Positions 42,963 through 53,515 of a DNA stretch of 64,000 nt are shown in pieces. The notes beneath the pieces were generated by a model. It was not told the origin of the DNA. It made no database searches and worked only from the letters and a program-made list of their open reading frames with translations. The DNA comes from Diphasiastrum complanatum. Lineage: Eukaryota > Streptophyta > Lycopodiopsida > Lycopodiales > Lycopodiaceae. The translations under genes and the position numbers were made by a program. The stretch lies in the NCBI GenBank assembly GCA_029204225.1, contig CM055099.1, positions 53,669,470 through 53,733,469 on the forward strand, in the 5' to 3' direction. Each line of letters begins with the position of its first letter. Position 1 is the first letter of the stretch.

Positions 42963-43730
42963 TCATTCAAATTGATCTAAATCGCTTCCAACGGGTTTAG
43001 GAGGAGGAGAAGATTTAGGAGGTGGAGATTGGTTAGGAGAGGAAGATTTAGCAGGAGAAGTTAAAGATGGAGTGGAAGGAGAAGAAGGAGACTTAGGAGG
43101 AGAATTAGGAGGAGAATGCCTAGAAGAAAGAATAGTATTCAGAGGAGATGGCTTGGAAAAATCCCCTGCTTTAGATGGAGGGTCAAGAGACCTCCTCTTC
43201 TTTGAAACACTCTCGTTATGTATACAAATAACAAGCCAGGTTGGTTGAGATTGCTTTCGTTTTCTCCTCTCTGAATCTTGTTTTGGAGGAGAGGAGGGAG
43301 CAAGTCTAAAGTATTCAACAAACTTGTCATATGTGTCCCAAAGCCTAAACACAATGTTGAAATACTTGGGCATGATGGTCACCCTCTTGGCATGGACAAC
43401 TGCAACAATAGTATCAGAAAACAATTTCATGTAGAAATCCTCATATGTTGTGTGCAGCGTCTCAATTGCCGTTACCGTCCATCTCACATCTATAGACAGA
43501 CTTCTTGTCACCTACCTGATGGACGTCTGTATGTGAGATTTCGGAATCAGAAGATTATTTGTCTTCTGAAGCTTTTGAATATCCTTGAGCCAAGGTGGGT
43601 CTCTTCTTCTGCCCCTTGGCCTAGGAGGATGTGGTAGTGGACGAGGTGGTGGTTGTGGATTTCCTTGACCCACACCTAAAATTGGTATTCCACCTGAATG
43701 CCCTTGTGTTGTCTGCTTGGTCTGCGCCAT
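42963..43730 (-). pseudogene. Histone H3-like protein with long Ser-Pro tail, one in-frame stop
   Basis: ATG 43730 begins AQTKQTTQGHSGG, aligned with H3 ARTKQTARKSTGG (K4 kept; R2, R8 and K9 changed). A Pro/Arg-rich linker follows, then WLKDIQKLQKTNNLLIPK against ALREIRKYQKSTELLIRK. TAG (43512-43514) stands exactly where H3 has the Glu of LVREIAQDF. The same frame continues SLSIDVRWTVTA against DFKTDLRFQSSA, then TYEDFYMKLF and VVHAKRVTIMPK against AIHAKRVTIMPK. After the histone fold comes an extension of about 120 residues with basic clusters (ERRKRKQ, KKRR) and many SP/SPP motifs, like linker-histone tails. Nucleosome or DNA binding is inferred. Confidence 0.75.
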
Positions 43731-45181
43731 TACTGTGTAGTAGCGGATCAGCGCGCGATAATGTTGATTTCAGGATCAGACCTCAGGTCGGACGTGTCGA
43801 AGCGATACATGAACTAAACAATTCCGTTAGCTGATAGCTGATGGGCGCGAGCGAGTAGGAACGGATTGAAGGAAGTTGTTTTGGAGTGCGCTGAATTGAT
43901 ATCGCATGGATACAAATAACTATAAGAAAAAAAATTTCAGTGTCGTTGATCAGTTTATATAGAGAAAATAAAAAATGATTGCAAACGTGGTGGCTTGTAT
44001 TACAATGATGAATACTCAGAGGCTTGTCAATCAAATCAATCTAATTATCCATCAGTCATCAAAATGATTAGTCCATATCGAATTAACTAGAACTAATTTC
44101 AAATAAAGTATGGTCACATCTACAATTAATCACACTTCTACCATTTAATGCTGAAATTGACAACGTTAAGCTTTAAATATAAGACCTTTTTTATATCCAA
44201 TAATTATAATTTTGAAAAATTTCAAAGGCCAGATTCTCACTCGATAGCTAATCAACGCGCATATAAAGCATTTGACAACCATAGTATGTATTCTTGCGCG
44301 CTCATCCGATATTGGGCGCAATATGAATGATTGGAACTTGATTCGATAGATTCTACATAACTTGGGCTAGTATGAAGAGTCTTTCGAATCAAGCTTTGAT
44401 CATGCATATAGGGTCCAATAGCTTTGAAAATTTCGATAATATTTTGGTCCTGGAATAGCAATTCGACGTGCGCAGTCCAAATGCAGCAAATACATCATCT
44501 GCCAGGCGCGCTGATCCGATATCCCATACACCGAAAAATCATACTGGAACGCATAATGAAAGACTTATGAAAATGTTCTGAATGAACATTATCTCAAAAG
44601 GAAAATTTTTGTCTTTACAGTGCTTAAATAGGGCAAGAGACTGTAATAATTCTCTTCGTTCACATTTTTCAATGATATTCATTAGTCAATTGTTTATGAT
44701 TTTTTTAATGATTATTCTAGGAGGCTAGTGATTGTCTATTTAATGTATTCCAGCATAGGGCTGATGATGATTCGTTGAATCTAGTACTAGACTAGTTAAT
44801 GTATTTTGGCGTAGGTACAAATTATTCTCATTCTGATTGGTGGATAAATATAGGCTGTAAATCACAATTCATTATTTGACAAATGTATGGCTGTGATCAA
44901 CAGGAATTGGCTATAAATATGTGCACCACTTTTCATTTTTTGATTCCGTAATCTTTTATTCTGAACTCTCTAGCCTTCTTGTTTATCTTCATTCTCTTGA
45001 TATCAAATCAACGCGCGCCATCCCTTGTTGTGCATACTCGCATTCATTCAGGCACGCTGAATCGATATCAATCACTTTCGACCAGTGCTTTTTGGAAAAT
45101 TTCATTCTCGGCCTTACCATATCGAATCAGCGTGCCTCTACCGATATTTATCTGATGCATTGAATCGATATCGGATTCAAT
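43731..45181. promoter_or_regulatory. Divergent intergenic region with nine 18-bp motifs
   Basis: The region separates the minus-strand H3-like gene (start 43730) from the plus-strand unknown gene (start 45182). Motif copies of GCGCGCTGATCCGATATC or its complement are at 43744-43756 (partial), 43886-43903, 44242-44260, 44296-44313, 44506-44523 (consensus), 44999-45016, 45052-45069, 45119-45136 and 45154-45173. The last four lie within 185 bp of the unknown gene's ATG. Otherwise AT-rich and non-coding. Likely a bidirectional promoter; what binds the motif is unknown. Confidence 0.6.
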
Positions 45182-46740
45182 ATGGCTAGTTCCTCCATGG
45201 CCTCAGATGACAAACTTATGGATTTTTTTAATACTAGTGACATTCCATTTGACAAATTAGAGTATTTTGCCAGTATTTTTTTTCTCGCTTCGATATCGAT
45301 AAGCTAGTTTATGAGAATCGTTATAATTTAATTTCTTATCTTGATAATTTTTCTCAGATTATTAGTAGTCCTGTCATGGATATAGATAATTTTTGTTTCG
45401 TTCATTTTCAGGACCTTGTACATTCCCAACCATCCTCTAAGCATAAATACAATAGAAAGTACTCTAACCTGCATGACCATTTCAAAAGAAATATATACTG
45501 TGATATCCACAAAAGAATATGTCGCCTTCTAATCAAAGGAATGGCTTTTGTGTTCTACATATCTGCTGAAATTCCAGATGATGAGTTTGTTGAATCTTCA
45601 AGTGATCCAGTGATCGAAGCAACTACACATGCTCTAGTTGATGTAAATGATGCAGATACTGATATAGGGATTGAAGCTGAAGCTTCTGTGGCTTCAAATT
45701 ATCAAAAAACTCTTCCTCGTTCTATAATCCTCTCTGATTCTCTTTCATCTGCATCTTCTATTAATCAATTAACTCTACTCGATGTTCCTTTATATTTTAT
45801 AAATAATGAATGTTATATTTCATTTAATGATATAGAAGATGTATTGAATTTGAGAGATTACGCAATCCTCTCAATTTTTGCTCAAAATTTATCAAAATTT
45901 TCTGACATTGTTGATTACTCATATGATGACCTTGAAAGTGAGATAGATTATGATAAAGATCGCAATTGGAAATCTGGCAATGAGGCCTTGGAGGCCATGA
46001 TTGAAAAATCTAAAGCCTATGAAAAGACTTTGCCTACAGAGGAGGAATTTCTGGAATTTCAAAAAAGATATCCCTCTAGGGCTAGATATATCCCCTCCAG
46101 AAATGTAGAGGCCATTGGAGGACATGACATCAGCAGAACAAACGTCATTGATTACGATGATTATGATCTGGTAAGTAGATATTATATTGGTATTGATATT
46201 GTTCAGTTTTCTTATTTTTTATTGGTATTGATATTGTTCAGTTTTCTTATTGAGTTTGCAGTGTTATGTATCATTCTAAATTTATTTTCTTTTCTCGTAC
46301 AGGATGCTATTGAAATAGATGCCTTTGGTATGAGACATGGAGGCGTCCGAAGTATATCAGCCGGGGGAAAAGATGTTTCCCTATCTCATTATTTGAAAAA
46401 CTTTCAAAATCATGAGATTTGTATATATCATTCATCTTATAATCCATATGCAACCACTGTCATTATGGCCATCAAATCATTATCGGTTTGTTTAGGAGGC
46501 CATAAGCACGCAAGAGGAACATATAAAATAATTTTTGTAAAGAGAGATTTGGCTATTAAGATATTGGGTTATACTCCCAATGAGACTACCAAAAGATCAT
46601 CTTCAATGGCCCTTTATTCGGGTTACATTGATATGAGCAAGAGGAAAAGTTTAGAATTTTTGGATCCATATGAAAGGAGATTATTCCTTCAAGACAATAT
46701 CATCCGTCTGAATCTTGAAGAGGATGATGATGATAATTAA
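45182..46740 (+). CDS. Unknown-family protein, two exons, one homopolymer frameshift
   Basis: I do not recognise the family. ATG 45182 (MASSSMASDDKLMDFFNT) is supported by homology to MESDKLHKFLSDAG of the ORF at 5999. A frameshift lies in the T run 45276-45283, after which the frame that opens fully at 45376 is homologous to the 6-kb copy (HFQDLVHSQP, KHKYNRKYSN, AFVFYISAEIPDD). A 132-bp intron, 46171-46302 (GTAAGT...TACAG), is stop-free and divisible by three, so retention would also be translatable. The C-terminal part (GMRHGGVRSISAGGKD, SYNPYATTVIMAIKSL, acidic end EEDDDDN) has no known motif. The gene faces the transposase-like gene, 30 bp apart. Confidence 0.6.
46186..46255 (+). repeat. 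35-bp tandem duplication in the intron
   Basis: ATTGGTATTGATATTGTTCA plus following bases occurs twice, at 46186-46220 and 46221-46255, inside the predicted intron. Near-perfect copies. Confidence 0.85.
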
Positions 46741-46769
46741 ATAATTTTCTGTAATAGATTTTTGATATA

Positions 46770-49120
46770 TTACAAGGACCTCTCTTTTGTAATGAATTTG
46801 AATGCCTTACAAAATATCGTAATACTTGACGAGTTTTTAGCTTGATATCTAAATTGTGCTCTTCTGTAAAACCACTGAAAAAGTTGAACTAAATATTTAT
46901 TTCTTGAATTGTGTCCTCCATGATTTGTTGCTCTATGAAATGCTCCCCTTGCTTTCCAATGAGATTTTTCCATGCCTTGTAATGACCAGATACTTAAGCT
47001 CCTATATTCCTTTGCAAAATAAGTTGCATGATGAAGAAGGATGTGCTGCAAACAACAGTTTTGATTAGTTACATCAGTAGAAAAATATATAAGCTTGAAT
47101 GAGAAAAGTACTAGATAATGATATAGATTAGCACCATGTAATGAGTAACGTTGTCTTTTCCCCAACAATCATATACAGATTTTACAAATGTGGTGCAATG
47201 ATTTTGCAAAGTCCTCATATCTTCTAATGATAGGTTTTCTTTCCTGATAACACCTATGAGTTTGTCTAAGTTGGTCCACACTTGTCCCTTTTCCACTCGA
47301 TTACTTCCTTCCAATGTTCGTGTGGCTTGAACAATTTCTCTCCAAATTTTGTATCTGACACTTGATTCTTTGCATGTGTGATTGGATAAAAATCTTCTTG
47401 CTTTAGCACCTCCAATTGATGGCTTATTAGGAACGCTTCCTTTTTTCTCAGAGAGTCTGTCACTTTTTTCAATTGTGACATTTCCTTTATGTAGTTCTGC
47501 ATTTGACAGAACTATTTCCAACCTCCTAATTGCCACTACTCTGGTTTATGATTCCATGCTAGTAGAATATGCAGGTAAATTAGTTTTTCAATAATACGAA
47601 CCTCAGCATGCAATGTGCATATGTGAAAATATTTTAATGGAATTGGCAGAACACTTTTCATATTTGGATCTTCAGCTTCTCATGTTGGGCCAGTGTTTGT
47701 TGATCATCCCAAATTCATATTGTAGCAATCCTTCATGCAATAAAGACATGGATGCTTTGATGTTGTCCCATGAGAGACATTATACATGCATTTTAATGTT
47801 TTCAAATCCCCTACAAGATGCCATTGAACTTGAAAACTTTCATGATTTTCGACTGTAAATTTCTGACCCTCCAAATGTCTCTTTATAATCTCGCCATAGT
47901 TTGTTCTTGAAAATATCCATGATAGTATTTTATGGTCCTCTTTCAAGACCTGTAGAGAAACAAGTAATGCATCACATGTCAATAAAAACTGGCAAGGTAT
48001 GAATTGTTAATATAGATATTTTAAATGAAAATTGAAATGTATACCTGGGATGCCGTCAACCACCATATGTGATTTTCCAATTGAACACTAAACGTTCGAT
48101 CATCTGTATCCGAAATTTTGTTCATCAAAGTGACACTCACACGTTCCAACTTCTGACCCTTGATGATTTTAGATTCATCCAATTTTATTACAATAATAAT
48201 CTTTCCATTTACTTGATGTTCGTCTAGTTTATAGAATCGAAGAATGTATTTTAGAACATTTTCAATATCAAGGAAAATATTATTGCAATTGTTGTAATTG
48301 AGCTCACCATATTCTGATTTGTATAATTCAGTTATATGAAGTGGTTGGCCAACTACTTTGAACATTCCGTCATCACTTGGGAAAAAGCTTCTTTAACTAT
48401 TCTAAAAAAAGTAGAATAAGCATTTCTGCTAATTTCAGATACATCACATGCACCTTGTATCACATTCGCATCCAAGTATGATTGAACCTTAATCAAAACA
48501 GTCTCTACAATTTCATTTTTCATTTTTTCAAACCGAGCATTTTTTATCATTTCCTTTGTTGACTTTCTTGGTAAAACATGTTGTTGATTAGCAAATTGTA
48601 ATTGCTGATTCAGACAATATATGCTATGCATTCCAATATCTCGCAACCTTTGACAATATCCAAGTAATCCGCTATTTCCTTCACATACATATCTGAGAAG
48701 ATGAGTTATGGACTTAAAATCTGGATACAAATTGGTAGCTGGATCATTAGGATAAATTGATCCATCCACCCACAAATCTATATTCATATGATTATTCATT
48801 CTCAATTCTCTAACTATTGCTGCAACATTCTCTACAACTTTCGCATTTTTTTTAATAATTGGAGTGCATTCCATCGGAAGAACAACATGCAAATGGAACA
48901 TTGCCATTGTTAAAGCTACAATCATGTAAATGAATCTACCTACAGTAAATCAATATGAATAGATCTAGCATTTCTTACTTTTGTAATGTTTATGTTGCAT
49001 TGAAAAATCGTCTCACCTCATATTTCATTATAAGCATACAGTGATTTCAAAAGTTTTGTCTCTCCAGCTTCAGTTTTTGCATTGAGCACACCAAGATTTT
49101 CAGTCTTAAAGCTCTAGTCC
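46770..49120 (-). pseudogene. Transposase-like multi-exon gene with frameshifts
   Basis: Minus-strand exons with plausible GT-AG introns at 48940-49016, 47950-48044 and 47046-47134. Text in order: LLKSLYAYNE; FIYMIVALTMAMFHLHVVLPMEC; MFKVVGQPLHITELYKSEYG; IIIVIKLDESKI; VGDLKTLKCMYNVSHGTTSK with HPCLYC; LPIPLKYFHICTLHAEVR; HILLHHATYFAKEYRSLS; WSLQGMEKSHWKARGAFHRA; TNHGG. Asp in KLDES and GDLK, the CxxC and HxxxH pairs and the TNHGG end recall large DDE-type transposase-derived proteins; this comparison is from memory and the catalytic set is not proven. Frameshifts near 48370 (T run), 47700 and 47590-47540. An F-box, kinase or other host enzyme signature is not seen. Confidence 0.5.
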
Positions 49121-49409
49121 CGAATTTGGGAACGAGCATGAAGAGAAATTATTCCATCTCATGCTAAACTAACTATTGTCTGAAGTTAACCATACTAGTT
49201 AAACGTCATGCAAGGCCGAAAACTTGGAAAACGGTGACCAGAAGTTACCGGTTTGTATTCTCTCTCTACATAACCTCTCTCTAAAGTAAAATTTCTTAAA
49301 GGGCCCATTTTGAGCCCATATTTCTCCTAATGTCAAAACAAAGAAGTGTCTTTGGAGTAGGAGCGCTGACACTCCTGCTTCAGAGGCACCAAACAAGCCA
49401 GGGCATTTT
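49121..49409. other. Spacer upstream of the transposase-like gene
   Basis: Non-coding; a possible first exon or promoter of the minus-strand gene. No copies of the 18-bp motif are seen here. Confidence 0.35.
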
Positions 49410-50579
49410 TGTTGGATTTATCTCCTCTACTCTCCTAAATTTCATTTTATTCTGCCTCCATTCCTGCTCCATTTTCACTCACATTGTCGCACAGTCTGCA
49501 TAAATACAAGTAAACTCTCACATGCGAAGAAAAGACGAAAAGACCGTGACACTATGTTTTTACATGCGTTTTGTGATAGGCGAAAAAGATGACACTGCCT
49601 CACAAAATGCCGAAGGTGCCCTAGGAAAAGTGAAGGCACCCTGTAAATCAAATCCTAAGGCATTTCGTCAGAGTGACGCATTTTTCGCATCTCCACCAAT
49701 GTTCATTTCAGCGAAGGCTGACGTCGCGGCCTTTTCACGCTCATCCCATATAACTGTGCTAACGAATTTGACAACGACAGCAGCCACCCACGATCTTCTA
49801 CAGACAACACATCCACTTTGTACTTTCTTCATCTGCACACTTGTAACATTGTGTATATATATTGAATACCATTTGCATATTCAAAGAATTGATGAATGAA
49901 GTGTGTGTAAGATAGAGCATGTATTAGAAGCCTATCAGAGATAGACAAAGTAGATGCCCTCGAGAATTGATTCTTTATTGTCATTAATAGGTTCATTCCT
50001 TTTATAGATTGAATTAGCTTTGTAGAGCACACGATTTCGTCCACTATTGTCTTGTGCTCTGCCGCATTATTGACATGTATATTTTGCTATACTTAATCTG
50101 ATAACAACTCCCTTGTTTTGCTTTCAGATTTGTGTGAATATCGCTATGATTTTCTTCATTCTGTCTGACTATCTTGTTGCTCAATCTGCTAATCTGTTCT
50201 TAGCAAGTTATTATTAGTCTAGCTGTTGATGACTAATATTTAGTCATGTCTTTCGCAAATCATTCGCGACTGATTATCAGTTGAGCTCAGTATAGCTCTT
50301 TCACGAATTATTTGCGACTAATAATTTGTCTAGCTATTCGCGACAAATTATTCTTATGATGTTCAATTAGGGTTTGGCTACGTAATCAGATCAATCGTGA
50401 TTTCTATATGTTCTGTTTGTTTCTGATAGGCGTAGTCATACTTAGGGAAAGAGTAATATAGGTCATTCCGCTGCACACAAACACATTCTGTTCGAGTTTC
50501 AAGTTTGTTTCTTTTCGTGTTTGTTTTCTTTTCGAGCTATTTTCATTTCTCACACACGACACACCCTCTTTCTCCAACA
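49410..50579 (+). mobile_element. 5' LTR of plus-strand copia element
   Basis: It ends CTCCAACA directly before the PBS at 50580. A TGTTGG at 49410 mirrors the CCAACA end and is the likely start, though not confirmed by a second full copy. 49700-50180 matches the inverted LTR at 38640-39200. Between about 50255 and 50345 it has TTCGCGACTGAT, TTCACGAATTATTTGCGACT and ATTCGCGACAAATTATT repeats. Confidence 0.65.
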
Positions 50580-50591
50580 TGGTATCAGAGC
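50580..50591 (+). promoter_or_regulatory. Initiator-Met tRNA PBS
   Basis: TGGTATCAGAGC immediately follows the LTR end AACA. Standard plant copia primer site. Confidence 0.9.
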
Positions 50592-50733
50592 ACTTTTCGT
50601 AGCCTGATAAGCTTCCACAGTACAAGACTCTACTAGTCGATAGAGTAATTGTCTTCTTTTTCTATAATTCTATATCATATTTTCATACTTAAGTCACCGA
50701 TAGTTTTTCCTATCACCTAGACTAATCTATTAC

Positions 50734-51563
50734 ATGGATTCCCAAGGGAAAGCCAGTCCTATCATGGACAAGCTTGATGGAGCAAATTAGCATCTGTGAA
50801 AATCTAAGATGAAAACAAGAGAGCTGTTTAGGATTTAGGGTTTAGGAAAACCCGAAGCAGACGATGCTGCAATCGCCAGATGGAGGCTGAAGGATGGAAA
50901 GGCTTTCGCACTGATCATCCTTAACATTACGAATACCCAGATTGGCCACGTACCCGAGGCTTAGACATTGAAAGAAGTCTGGGACATCTTGGGCACATTA
51001 TACGAAGTGCGAGATATAACTTCCAAGCTATATCTCAGGAAGAAATTTTACTCCCTCAAGATGGCGAATGGTGATTCCTTACAGAGTCACATCAACCAAT
51101 TCAAGAGCTTGCTGAAGCAAATGGCCACTGTCGGATCTATCATAGACGATCAAGACACAGTGATGCAACTGCTTACAAGCTTGTCAAGCTCATACGACAG
51201 CTGGGTGATGATCATGACGACACATCTAGAACTGACTCTTTCGAGAGTCATTACTATGTTGTTGCAGGAAGACACGCGAAGGAATGAAGCCTCGAGTTCC
51301 TGAGCTGATTCTCACGCCTTATACACCAACAAGAGCATGACTAAGCAAAAGAAGAAGAAAGGCCCGAAGCAATCAAAGCCAGACCAGAAACCAGCACAAC
51401 ACAAAGAACAGTCGAATCCACAGACGAAGAAGAAGTTGTTCTGTAACATGAAATTCAAGACTGTTGGATATTGCAAGCGAAGAACAACAACAAGGGGCAG
51501 TCGAATCAAGTGGCAAATACAGCTACAGAAGCTCCACAGCCTAGTCAAGAACCTGCAGAAATG
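50734..51563 (+). pseudogene. Ty1/copia gag
   Basis: ATG 50734 (MDSQGKASPIMDKLDGAN) is followed by stops where W codons are expected (N-stop-HLW context), then KDGKAFALIILNITNTQIGH. The longest open piece 50968-51303 reads KEVWDILGTLYEVRDITSKL, YLRKKFYSLKMANGDSLQSH and MQLLTSLSSSYDSWVMIMTT, the UBN2 gag pattern. A lysine-rich C-terminus and a damaged zinc knuckle (FCNMKFKTVGYCKRR) follow. Pol is missing; another LTR begins. Confidence 0.8.
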
Positions 51564-52473
51564 AACTATGTTTGAGACAGTTTTGCGAAAGTTTTGCGAC
51601 AGCTCAAAAGTTCAAATAATTTTTAACACCTTCAACTTTGTTCACGAAAAGTTTGCAAAGAGAGAAAAATCCCGAAGTTCATCCATTTTTATGTTGAACT
51701 GTTTTAAAGACACATTCTATTTTTAAGGGCACCTTCGTCTTTTTCGCAAAATTTTGAAGAGAGAGAAAAATGCCAAAGCTCATCTACTTTGAGCCAGGAA
51801 CGTTCCCAGCCACTTCCCAAATTTGCGAAGTGAGAGAAAGCCACTTCACTTATAAAGTGAAGTGAGAGAATTTGCAACACCCTCATCTTTACCTAATTAG
51901 GTGACAATCATTTATTGTAATTAATACACGGAGCCTCCCAATTACGCCATCAATTTTTGGTTGTAATTGCTATTTATATTGTGCTTCAATGTAATATAGT
52001 AGCAGCTTGCCTTTTATCTGTGTACTACGTAGATGAATGCTTGTGGTGATTGAATGCACTTTCATTGTTGTTTAATCGCGCTTGTATACTCACCCTGATC
52101 AGAACACTTTTGTCTACAACTCCTCAATTTTTTATCAGACGATGGTCATCTTTGGCGCCTGAGGAACTCACGATATCATACTGCTCTTCCATTTATTTTA
52201 GAACTATACTTCATGTTGAATTTGATTTCAGTAGAACCACACACAAACCATCTCCAATCTCTTCGGTGGACTATAATCTTGTTTTAGAGTATGAAAAAAA
52301 TTTTCAGATCATGTTTGGGCAATCAGAACGCATAAGGATGTGATTATCTTTAGCATAAATTGTCTATTAGACTGTTTTGCAGCTAGCAGCCGATTAGAAC
52401 GGAAGAGCTGTTCCGCAATAGTTTTGCTCTCTTCTCTGTTCTCGTTCTTCCTATCTCTCTTGCCCCATCAAAT
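51564..52473 (+). mobile_element. LTR region of the next copia element
   Basis: Non-coding, pyrimidine-rich at its end (TTCCTATCTCTCTTGCCCC) just before the PBS at 52474. Start not defined. The first part repeats TTTTGCGAAAGTTTTGCGACA and the words GAGAGAAAAAT..CGAAG/CCAAAG..CTCATC, twice (about 51660-51690 and 51755-51790). Confidence 0.55.
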
Positions 52474-52485
52474 TGGTATCAGAGC
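52474..52485 (+). promoter_or_regulatory. Initiator-Met tRNA PBS
   Basis: TGGTATCAGAGC, 52 bp before the gag ATG at 52538. Confidence 0.9.
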
Positions 52486-52537
52486 ATAGCTCAAATAAAT
52501 CGAGAGATTAAATTTGTCCTATTTGTGTACTGTTATC

Positions 52538-53515
52538 ATGTCTCATATAGGTAGCTCTTCATCTTCATCACTCAGTGAAGCTAGAGTTATTGACAAGTTC
52601 AATGGTTCTAACTTCTACATTTGGAAGTTGAAACTTAGAATGATGTTGATAGATAGAGATCTTTGGGATGTAGTAGAAGGTGCAGACCTGAAACCAGAAG
52701 ATGGTGATCAAGCAAAGACCTGAAAGATCAAAGATCAAAAGGCCTTAGTATGTATCACACTCAATCTGGCCGACTCCCAAATATCTCACGTTACTATGTG
52801 CAAAACCTCTAAGTAAGATTTGGACTTGTTATCAAGTCTCTATAAGACTCACGATGTAACCACGAGATTACATCTTAGAAGGAAGTTCTTTACTCTTAGC
52901 ATGTCTAATTCTACTACCATCACTTCTCACATCAACAACTTCAAGTCCATGTTAGATCAGTTATCAGCTGTAGGATGTTCTATTCAAGATGATGATGCCA
53001 TCATAACCTTGCTTTCTTCTCTTCCAAAGTCCTATGAGCACTTTGTGGTGATGATCTCCACACAACCGGACCTCACCCTTCAAAAGGTGATTGGTCATCT
53101 TCTTCCAAAAGAAATACAGAGAAAGACTAGCATCTTGTCCATCAAAGACAAATCCATGGCTCTATACACCCAAAAGAAAGATCATTTCCAGGGCAAGAAT
53201 TAGGTATAGCAGCAACAGCAGAAGCCTCACACTCAAGGTGAGCATGGTGGATCATGCAAGGAGCTTTTATGCAGATATTGCAAAAGAGCTAATCACGACA
53301 TCAAGGAGTGTCGCATCAGAATCTATAATGAGGCAAAGAAGCAACAACAACAGCAACAACCAGACTCCTCCAACGCGGCCGAATTCAAGGAGCAAGACAC
53401 ACACTTGTTAATGGCTTACAACAGCAGCGAAGATTGTGATAGATGGTACCTGGACAACGGTGCTACCCAACACATGACCTCTCGCAAGGAATGGTTTACG
53501 TAGTACACAGCTTAC
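52538..53515 (+). pseudogene. Ty1/copia gag and protease start
   Basis: ATG 52538 (MSHIGSSSSSSLSEARVIDKF) opens gag: NGSNFYIWKLKLRMMLIDRD, LWDVVEGADLKPEDGD. A stop follows, then the block DLLSSLYKTHDVTTRLHLRR, INNFKSMLDQLSAVG, DAIITLLSSLPKSYEHFVVM. After a frameshift the zinc knuckle is intact (CRYCKRANHDIKEC, C-x2-C-x4-H-x4-C). The protease start is WYLDNGATQHMTSRK, with DNG in place of DSG/DTG. A poly-Gln stretch lies between. About three stops. Confidence 0.85.

Noticed and set aside
40749-45620. Shared DPVIEA stretch in the protease-like and unknown proteins as a common domain
   Set aside because: Only about 17 bases match and the flanking residues do not align; probably chance or a very short duplicated piece.
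49522-49899. 125-codon open frame as a gene
   Set aside because: It lies inside the copia LTR and the matching inverted LTR does not preserve the frame.
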